Below, piece by piece: positions 56,216 through 64,000 of a stretch of DNA of 64,000 nucleotides (the first letter of the stretch is position 1; each line of letters begins with the position of its first letter). Position numbers and translations under genes: made by a program. Under the pieces are notes generated by a model. The model saw only the letters and a list, made by a program, of their open reading frames with translations. It did not search any database and was not told where the DNA came from. The stretch spans positions 29,884,245 through 29,948,244 of the forward strand of contig OX637289.1 in the NCBI GenBank assembly GCA_951799445.1, in the 5' to 3' direction. The DNA is from Pseudisothecium myosuroides (lineage: Eukaryota; Streptophyta; Bryopsida; Hypnales; Lembophyllaceae).

Positions 56216-56710
56216 CTCGATGGTCCGAGCAACTTTTAGCGTTCAATTTTGACATTCAACATCGCCCAGGATCGTTGAATGGTCGGGCGGATATGCTCTC
56301 AAGGAGAAGAAATGTCCTTGAAGGATCTAAAGAAATTTCACAACCACTATTACCATTGGTAGTGATGGAAACATGTAAACCATTCTGGTCAAATGCAAAG
56401 ATTATTGAACACATTAGTCTAGCCACCGGCAAGGACGCAACGCTCAAATTAATGTTGGCATTTTTTATGAATAATCTTGAGCAAACTCCAACAGACATAT
56501 GTCGACAATTCCAAGCCTACAAAATGAGCAATGGGGAACTCTATTTTCAAAATAAAATATTTGTCCCAGATGATGAAGAACTACGACGATAAATATTGCA
56601 ATCCAAACATGACGCGCTGGCTGCGGGGCATCAATCTTACGTTTTGTATGGCTCAGATTTTGAAAAAATAGTTAGAAGATTCAATCATTTAGGAATCCTA
56701 AAACCTCCCT
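56216..56710 (+). pseudogene. RNase H end and integrase zinc-finger start
   Basis: ARWSEQLLAFNFDIQHRPGS, NGRADMLSRR ends RNase H. About 100 codons later LQSKHDALAAGHQS corresponds to the first His pair of the integrase HHCC finger. Homology is lost at about 56710, before the integrase catalytic core, so the 3' third of the element is missing. Confidence 0.8.
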
Positions 56711-59143
56711 CAAAGAATCGCTCCTAATAAGAACTATTGTTAATACCTTAATCTATTTTCATCCATCACAAAGTAAAATTTGTGACTTTAGATCAAATTT
56801 ATATTGAACAAAATAATTTTTTTTTCAAATGAGTCAAAATGAGCTATTTATTCCCCTGAAAAGCACCAAAAATAATCAAAGACAATTATTTTGGACCCTG
56901 TCTATTTATGGCCCTTTATCGTCTTTATAAAATGCATATTTTGGACAAGAAATCCAATAAGTAGAAACCATATAAAGGACAAGCAATTAAAACAAAGAAT
57001 AGAACAATTACCTTTAGACATATAGAGAGTTACTTTTAGCAAAATTTGGGAGAAACTTAAACCTACGAAAAAATTTGATGTGAAAAGTAGAGAATTGATT
57101 TTTTATTTTTCCTTATACTATCTAATTTGTTAATATGAAAAACTAAAATCCTGAACTAAAAATATTGTATCCAAAACTTATGCTACTTGGACCGGTAGCA
57201 AAATTGTAGATAGAATTTACATATTTACTCATAGTCCAATGAATCCCGTAGTAACTCCACTTATCCAAGACTTTATATGTAAAGAGAGTGGAAATTTTCT
57301 AAGCCCATTTTTCAGTTTAATTTGTCCGACTAACTTCAACTACGTCCGACTGTGAGCCAATAACCTATAGTGTTTGTTTTAATGAGGAAACCCTACTATA
57401 AGAACCCAAGTCAAGTCGAAAGGGATAACTCGGTAAACATTGAGTGCCTCTTTGACATAATTGCTTTGCTAAGTAGAAAGGAGAGAATAAATCTGTAAAT
57501 TTAATCCTTCAACGTGAGATGTGAGAACATGATAATATTGAGTGATAAATCTCCATCAAATAGTTTGCCGAGAGAGTGAGAGATCTATAAGTAAAGTCCT
57601 TAAGTTTAAGAGTTCACAAATCCTGCACTCAGGGACGCAAGACTAATTACTCAATTTTAAAAATGGATCACGAAAAGACTTAGACAAATTGATAGGGAGA
57701 AGCAAAAGTACAAGGAAGCAACTTGTTGAATGTAATCCTAAACTTTGAGTGCAATGGGAAGGAACATTAATTGATTTTTAAAAGTCAAATTAAAATATAA
57801 TAAAATTGATTTTTTAATTAAACTCTGTCTAAAATGGGGAGAAGCAAAAAGAAAAGAAGCAAGCTATATCAATAACAAATTGAAGAAATAAGAGAGTTAA
57901 AAGAAAGGAATTAAGTGGTTCTTTCTTAAAGCTAGTTTAAGTATTTGATGAACAAATATTTGTATCCTTTGAAAGAACAATTAGGTTCTAGACTCAACAG
58001 AACCTTGTTATTTAGAATGGATTTAATAAAGTTAAGGCTAACCAAAGCCTTGTAGATCTGCCAATTTGTTAAAATTATACAATAAAACAAATTGTCGAAA
58101 GTCAAACGTGCGAACTATAATCTCGAAAGACTAATGACTAACTTAACAAGTGAAAATTTGTTCTTGATTACAGATGTGTGAGAATTAGCAGTTTTCAAAC
58201 AATTATCTTGAATCTTCTTTGAGAATCTAAGAGAAAACATGATAATAATCAAAAAGAAGTCCATTTGTCTAGTCAAATATAATTGCCAAGAGAAATGAGA
58301 AGACAAATTGTCACAAATTTCGATCTAAAGGTGAAATCTTGTAAGCTGAGAGAACATGATAAAATTTGGAGTGTAATTCAATTCTTCTTAAAAAGAATGA
58401 GTATACAAATAAAATAATGCCAAGAGTGTTGAGAGAAATAAATCAAGATTTAAGAGAGTTTCTAGTGAACAGTGAGATAAATTGACTGAATGAGAGAATG
58501 AATGAATAAAACCTATTGAGAGAAAATGAGCACGAGAGAATATGAGCATGATTGTAATGAAGAGTGTTTGCTAATATATTCCTAGTTGAAGAAATCTGAA
58601 GCAAAAATGGAAGAAGATATGTTTTATCATATAGGTTTGGTCAAATTATTGTCTATTGTTTATCGTCTATAGTTTATTGTCCATTGTTTTATTGTCCAAG
58701 TTTGGTCATAGTGTCTTATATTATAGTAAAGTTATATTTAGTATACTAAATGTTAAGGCATATTGTTTAATAGGTCATCAATAAAAAAGAACAACTAGGT
58801 AGCCCTTCCAACAACTATGTCTTGTGTCAAAACCTGGATTAAACTTTGTTAGTTAGTAAAGGCAATCGATAGGTTAAGTATCAATATAAAGAACAATTAG
58901 AGCCCTTACCCTTCATTGAAGTCAAATATTCTTAATTTTTCATAATATTATACTTTATTAACTATAAGAAATGAAGAGTTAGTTGAATCTAATTCCTTTG
59001 TTATATAAATCATATTAAGTCTAATATAAATCACTAAGACAAATTAACAGTGTAGAAAAGAAAAACAGCTTATTATTGTGCTAGCACCACCAATTGTGTT
59101 TCTAGAGCAGATATTATCACAACTTTCAGAAGAGAAGAAATGA
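56711..59143. other. AT-rich DNA, no gene seen
   Basis: Purine-rich on the + strand, with many GAGAGA and AAGAAA words between 57400 and 58560. No coding-like frame longer than 65 codons. Confidence 0.5.
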
Positions 59144-59640
59144 TTGCTCAAGAAAATTGGTATATGGGACTACATTAACTTTAAGCTATCCAATTCTAAT
59201 TTGGATTTCATTTCAGATTTCATCATGACTTGTGAGTACGATAAGATAAAGGAGGTGTTTTTTCAAGGGAGAAAAGTACACCTTACTCCAAAAAAGATAG
59301 CAGAGGTCCTTCAATTGACACCAAAAGGGCATCAATTGACACTAACTACCAAACTCACAATCAAAGAAAAAACTGATGTATTTGGATTAGATCCAAACAT
59401 TGCAAAGACCCTTGCAAAATGGATCCTTAAGTAGATTGCAAATAAAAGATTTCACTCACTTACCTCAATCAACAATGATTTTATACTTCCCAAATCCCAA
59501 CCAAATTTTGGAAAGGATGAACTAATCCATGTTGGTTTTTGGCATGGAATGGGAAACAATTTGACTGGAGCTATCTGATTTATGATTGTCGATTATATGA
59601 GCTATTGTGAGCATTTATTTACCCACCTTTGGTAAATACA
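59144..59640 (+). pseudogene. Unrecognised protein relic, probably transposon-derived
   Basis: One frame runs from 59144 to about 59640 with two internal stops (59432-59434 and about 59580). The product begins GIWDYINFKLSNSNLDFISD, with GRKVHLTPKKIAEVLQLTP, DELIHVGFWHGMGN and VDYMSYCEHLFTHLW downstream. The balanced composition and the constant frame across stops mark a decayed coding sequence. The HLTP..IAEVLQL wording is reminiscent of proteins annotated as plant transposon or mobile-domain products, but I cannot assign a family. Confidence 0.4.
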
Positions 59641-62399
59641 TGAGCACAACCAGGTTCTAGTTTTAACGTGAGTTTTTATCTTAAGTGGGTACCTAGGTGT
59701 TGTCTCTTGTGTGTTATAAGTAATAGATCTTTTCTAATTTTTAAATCCTCTAACTTGCAAGACAACAACCAAACCCCTACCCTAAATGCAAGAATAAATG
59801 CAAATGACCGAACTACTAAGGCCACTGTGGTTTTCTAAAACAAATGTGTACAATATAAATTTAGCAAGCCTAAGCTAAAGTTTAGCTCATGCCCTTTCTG
59901 AAAACCTAAAATTTATTTAATTCTAGGGTGATTGCAAGAAACACCTATACTATTCGTTACGTTTTTATTTTTGGCCTTTTAGTACTTTTTGTACAACAAG
60001 TCACCTTTAGTACTCTTGGGGGCATAAAATCCTAAATCTCATGAAAATAGGACCGGTCAATTGGATTTCAAATTTCAATTTGTAAAAAATAAGAATTTTT
60101 TTAAAAAAAAAAACTAAAAATTGTCCATTTGGAAAGAGTTCGTAGTGATGAGATTTCACCAAAAGATTGATCTTAGAACCATCTTCATTGTTTAGAAATT
60201 GCATGCAATGGAAGTGCTATTTGCACTCATGTGGAGGACACAAAATAATATATTTTTAGATTTCTTTTGGTAGGAATATGCTTTTCTACTACGCAAATAG
60301 ACCACAAAAATTTCAGCTCTAGATCATTCATTTTGAGTACTCCCCAATACTAAAAATCCCTAAACCGCAAAGTAAGACAAATTAGCTAAATTTAAATTTA
60401 AATATAAAATGATTTTTGAATTTTTTTGAAAAATAAGTGATCTGATTAACATCAAGTTAGTCATCTCCTATAGAACTTTTATGTTCATTGGACTTGTGCT
60501 TCAAAAGTTATAGAGGATAATAAGAAAGTCACTCTCATTGTGACAAGAAATAGGACCACCCTTTCTTGCAATGACCCAGCTCTATTCTTATGTTAAAAAC
60601 TTCTAACTAAATTTCAAGTTTAGACTTTGATGGACAATATTTACCTAACTCATCCATTTCTTAGTCTAAACTTCATCTTTCATTAACGGTTAGGATTTTG
60701 AGTTTTTTCCAAGGTTCAAAGTGAATTTAGACTTCCCTAAGTTCCTTCTATCAAAATCTAAACCTAGATTCTTCCTTGGTAAATTTTGAGTTGGATTAAT
60801 GGCCTACTTCCTTGTTACTAAAGGTGCTGAACTACTTCAAGTTAGTCATTATCATTAAAAAATTATACTTGTTCTTTAAAGAAATTGATATTATCTATCC
60901 ATAATACTAAATTAATTCACATTTGAACTTTTCTAGTGAAAGTTATTGATGGATGAAGTTTGACTGCTAATTGGTACTTCAAACTTCATCCACTATTTAC
61001 TATCAACATAACTTTTTATTTCATTTTTGGAGTCTGACTTAATTCTACTTCTTGATTTTATAATCTTGTTCTTTTTGGATGACTTTAGCTAATTGTCATC
61101 CAATTCATACACTAAACTTCATTTGTTGATATCTATTTGATTTAAATCTATTTTTCAATTGTCATACGTTTTTAGAATCCTCTAGACTCACTCTATAAGT
61201 TTTTGAAACTAAAATTGGAATAAACCTAATCTTTAAGGTCTGAATCTAACTTGAAGTTGGCCATGGTTTTAAATTACTAATTAAGACAATTAAAGGAAAA
61301 AAAAGAGAAATTAGTAACTTACCTTGTCATTAACCTTGTTGCGGAAATGATCAAATACACCTTCAAATTTCCCATCGTTTGCCATGTTTTGCTTTCTTGG
61401 AATTAGCTCACCACTTGATTTATAAGATTTTTCAATATAAAGTTTTGGCAACTCTACACTACTTCTATTCCATCCTTCTTCTTTCTCTAATTTATCTTTC
61501 CCTTTTACACTTCTTCTTTTTCCTTAATTATTATTCTACTCCATTATTTATTTCTAATGGTTGATTTTGGGGGGAATAGAATACTTCTCCAACTCTAAGA
61601 AAATAATAAATTAACTTTTAGATATTATTCCCCTATTCCCTTCAATTATTTTCTAATTGACTTGCTAATGGCTACTTAAGAATACTTCCTAAATTCTTCC
61701 TAATCTAAGATTCTTCCCCAACTCCCTCTAATACTCACTTCTTTCTCTAATTCTTCCACTTCTTCTTGCACCACAATTCCCAACACAAGCTTCTCTCCTC
61801 CACTTATCTTCTTCTCTTCTCCTAATACTAAGCTTTGAACATTTGAGAGTTTCTATGTTTTAGTGCACATGAGAAAGTGGTGGCTTTGTTTTGAACTACT
61901 TTGATGTCTATGCTTCTAATCTAGACTTTTCCACTTCCTAATTTACCTTCTTCCTTGTAATTTAGACCTCTACTTAAGACTACTCCCTTCCTAACTACTT
62001 CTTTTGAGTTGTGGCTTATGTTTATTTAAGTGACTAAAGATTTTTGGCATGTAAATATACCAAAATTTGTATTAAATTTGTCCAAATCGCTCCTTAGAGT
62101 TTTCAATCCACACCCTGGATGAGTTCCCAAAGGCCTATCTGAACCCCCCGATGGCCTGGCCGCACGGGAGGGTCACTCTTCAAGTAGTTTACATATCACG
62201 TGTGACCGCGGGGTATTATTAATGGGGGTATTTTGAAAGTGGGGACCAATTAAAGAGACCATATCATTACCTAATTTTCTAATTTGGCCTATTTTTGAGT
62301 ACCATATACTTACTTTAAATTAGAATAAGAGGCTAATTTATCATACCCTATTTTATTTTGAATTCACAATTTTGAATTACATTTTGAACTTAACTCAAG
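59641..62399. other. AT-rich DNA, no gene seen
   Basis: No coding frame could be supported. Phrases such as AACTTCATCCA recur here (about 60980-61110) and at 39.8-39.9 kb, so the two stretches may derive from related repeats, but an alignment would be needed. A GC-rich patch lies at about 62110-62220. Confidence 0.45.
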
Positions 62400-62600
62400 A
62401 CATACACTAGAAGCATAATTATGAACATGCACGTTGGAAATTGAAGACATACAGTGAAAGCATAATTCATAACATGCACGTTGGAATGAAAACATAATTC
62501 ATAACATGCACATTGGAATGAAAGCCTAATTCATAACATGCACGTTGGAAATTGAAGACATACACTGAAACTATAAATCATAACATGCACGTTGGAAAGA
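62400..62600. repeat. Minisatellite with CATAACATGCACGTTGGAA
   Basis: Five copies of ATAACATGCACGTTGGAA or close variants occur. They form a higher-order pattern in which units of about 34 bp alternate with units of about 57 bp that also contain TTGAAGACATACA. Confidence 0.85.
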
Positions 62601-62623
62601 GCATTAGACATGCAGCTCTCCTT

Positions 62624-62783
62624 GAGTTCCTTAATTCTTGAGGGTTAAGCTTCAAGCATATGCAACACCAAAAATTCCAGACCAATAACGATTAGCTTCA
62701 GCTCCTTCATTCTTCAGGGTTTAGGCTTCAAGCATATGCAACACCTACCATTTTAGAGCAGAAACGATCAGCTTTAAGCAACT
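62624..62783. repeat. Tandem duplication, about 70-bp unit
   Basis: Two copies share CTTCAAGCATATGCAACACC and the preceding AGGGTTWAGGCTTCAAG-like block, with ACGATYAGCTT after each. Confidence 0.75.
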
Positions 62784-63459
62784 CCTAAAACTCCCGCAGC
62801 TCCCATCATATAAAAAGCTCAAAAGAAAAAACTAAATGAGAAGTTTAAGAGGAATTGCTAGTACTAGAACTTAGAGGGATTCACATTCCATTCAAAACAG
62901 AAGCTATTGGCAAGAAAACTAACAATGCATGTACAGAATTTAACAAGGAATGCTGAAACATTTTAAAACTTTCCTAGCCTACAAATAGATCACATGTCCA
63001 AACAAAAGAAAGCAAGAAAGCCAGCATTGCACGATTGTACAAGCACATTGTACAACATACCGAAGGAACGGCTGGACAGATTCGTGGAGCCAGAAATCAA
63101 ACACCAAGCATGACAGAATTTCTTGCAATTTCACTAGAAAAGGGAACATTCAAGGGCAGATGGCACACATTATTATTGGTCATACAAAATCTTGCAAAAT
63201 GCTGATGAAATTCAGCATGCTTCTATCATACAATGTGTTCACAAACACATTTAAACCAAAAAAAAAACATGAATGTGAAGAACACTGAATGTCAAAAGTA
63301 GTCACCCCTCTGTGAATGTCTGAATCACTGATTACAAAAATGTTGTTCTAGGGCTACTCTACGTACAGTAATACTATGATGTAGGTTTTGGGTCACCATA
63401 TTTGTACAAGAAGAACTAAAGAAATGAAACAAAAACTGGACCAAAGCATGCCCTCAAAC
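62784..63459. other. Intergenic DNA, probable 3' flank of the right-edge locus
   Basis: No coding frame. It lies downstream of the - strand frame that ends at 63460 and could hold its 3' UTR. Confidence 0.4.
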
Positions 63460-64000
63460 CTACACAGCTGATCCGGGGGTGCGTTGCCAAGGAGTGACCC
63501 ACAACAGCTGGAAATCACGCCAGTCTGCTCCAGTCGGGACAATACCTCGTTCCTGCCAACCCCGCCCCAGTTCTGTGCGCAGGAGAGACAACTCAGCCCC
63601 CGACAGCTCGCTCATTGGAAGAAGGCAGAATCGGTCCGGGATGGGCTTCCACAGCTTCCATGTGAAAGAAAACACAGACATGGCATCGTCAAAGCGCTCC
63701 ACCACGTACGAATCCCGAGACTTCCAGGGAGCGCGCCACACCTAGGCCAAATCAAATTGCGCCAGCTTCAGCGTAGCATACTCGACCCAGCTGCAAACAA
63801 TGTCACGCCAAAATTTGCTCACCAAACTAAGGTTTGCGATAAGGCGCAACCCTTTAGCCCGATCCTGCACACCAACCTCGTGGAAAGCCCATCCAGTCCC
63901 CCTAGTGTCACCTGTAGTACTCAAAATTGCGGGCAACAGCACTTGGGCTGCCACCCCTTCCCACTGAGCGGAAGTCTCCCAGGTTTGTGGGTTCAGGTTG
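63460..64000 (-). pseudogene. F-box-like protein, partial, with an in-frame TAG
   Basis: On the - strand the frame is open from the window edge to 63745, then has a TAG (63744-63742), then continues in the same frame to a TGA-type end at 63460. The part before the stop reads ANLSLVSKFWRDIVCSWVEY and matches the second half of an F-box (SLVCKxWRDIV). The part after it reads VERFDDAMSVFSFTWKLWKP and ELSLLRTELGRGW. GC content is high across both parts, as expected for one coding exon. Either the gene is disabled by a CAG-to-TAG-type change, or it really ends at the TAG, or the stop is read as part of an intron. The start lies outside the window. Confidence 0.5.

Larger units (their letters stand above)
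47663..56710 (+). mobile_element. Decayed Ty3/gypsy LTR retrotransposon with nested insertions
   Basis: Gag, protease, reverse transcriptase, RNase H and the beginning of integrase occur in the order of Ty3/gypsy elements on the + strand. They are separated by two inserted foldback elements, about 2.3 kb of unassigned DNA (50402-52679) and a 2.1 kb insertion inside RT. Every domain has stops or frameshifts and key catalytic residues are changed, so it cannot be autonomous. The RT wording (ELPNHDVSDMKIEFKEG, LRPMSTMELDELQ) is reminiscent of chromovirus-like elements known from non-seed plants and fungi. No LTRs or integrase core were found; the coordinates cover only recognised coding remains. 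Confidence 0.85.

Overview
This is a plant nuclear window: AT-rich, repeat-heavy and gene-poor. Two genes are clear. One is a three-exon AP2/ERF transcription factor on the + strand (21697-23928). The other is an intronless ER membrane complex subunit 3 (EMC3) gene on the - strand (27830-28591). Both stand out as GC-rich coding islands in a much more AT-rich background. Telo-box sequences, GT-AG introns with short first introns, an ERF gene, and decayed Ty3/gypsy and LINE relics all point to a land plant. The low gene density and a Ty3/gypsy pol of a type I associate with non-seed plants suggest a bryophyte, lycophyte or fern, but the species is not fixed by the sequence.

A third locus on the - strand (CDS 35049 to about 36767) can be assembled as five exons joined by four phase-consistent introns. 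Its first two exons match the C-terminal end of the TFIIH helicase XPB, then shift frame and run in frame into exons I do not recognise. It is either a chimeric gene or a coincidentally open XPB pseudogene fragment, and it is the most unusual object in the window. A fourth locus, on the - strand at the right edge (63460-64000), is an F-box-like reading frame with one internal TAG that continues outside the window.

The rest is mobile or repetitive DNA. Four elements of about 940 bp (980, 13563, 30619, 37748) and two smaller ones (2976, 28885) start and end at TTAA with inverted ends of the CCCCTAAAGG type, as expected of non-autonomous piggyBac-like elements. A decayed Ty3/gypsy element spans 47663 to about 56710 and contains gag, a CCHC-like knuckle, protease, RT, RNase H and the start of integrase. 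It is interrupted by two foldback elements that share a subterminal module, and by a 2.1 kb insertion that carries its own TATA box, an intact 152-residue ORF and a 180 bp internal tandem repeat. LINE 3' ends lie at about 9.9-10.3 kb and 18.9-19.5 kb. Several minisatellites lie at 2.7, 33.0-33.7, 41.3-41.7, 42.2 and 62.4-62.8 kb, and an (AT)n tract lies at 12.5 kb.

All exon structures, family names and element boundaries come from reading the sequence by eye. No database search or transcript evidence was available.
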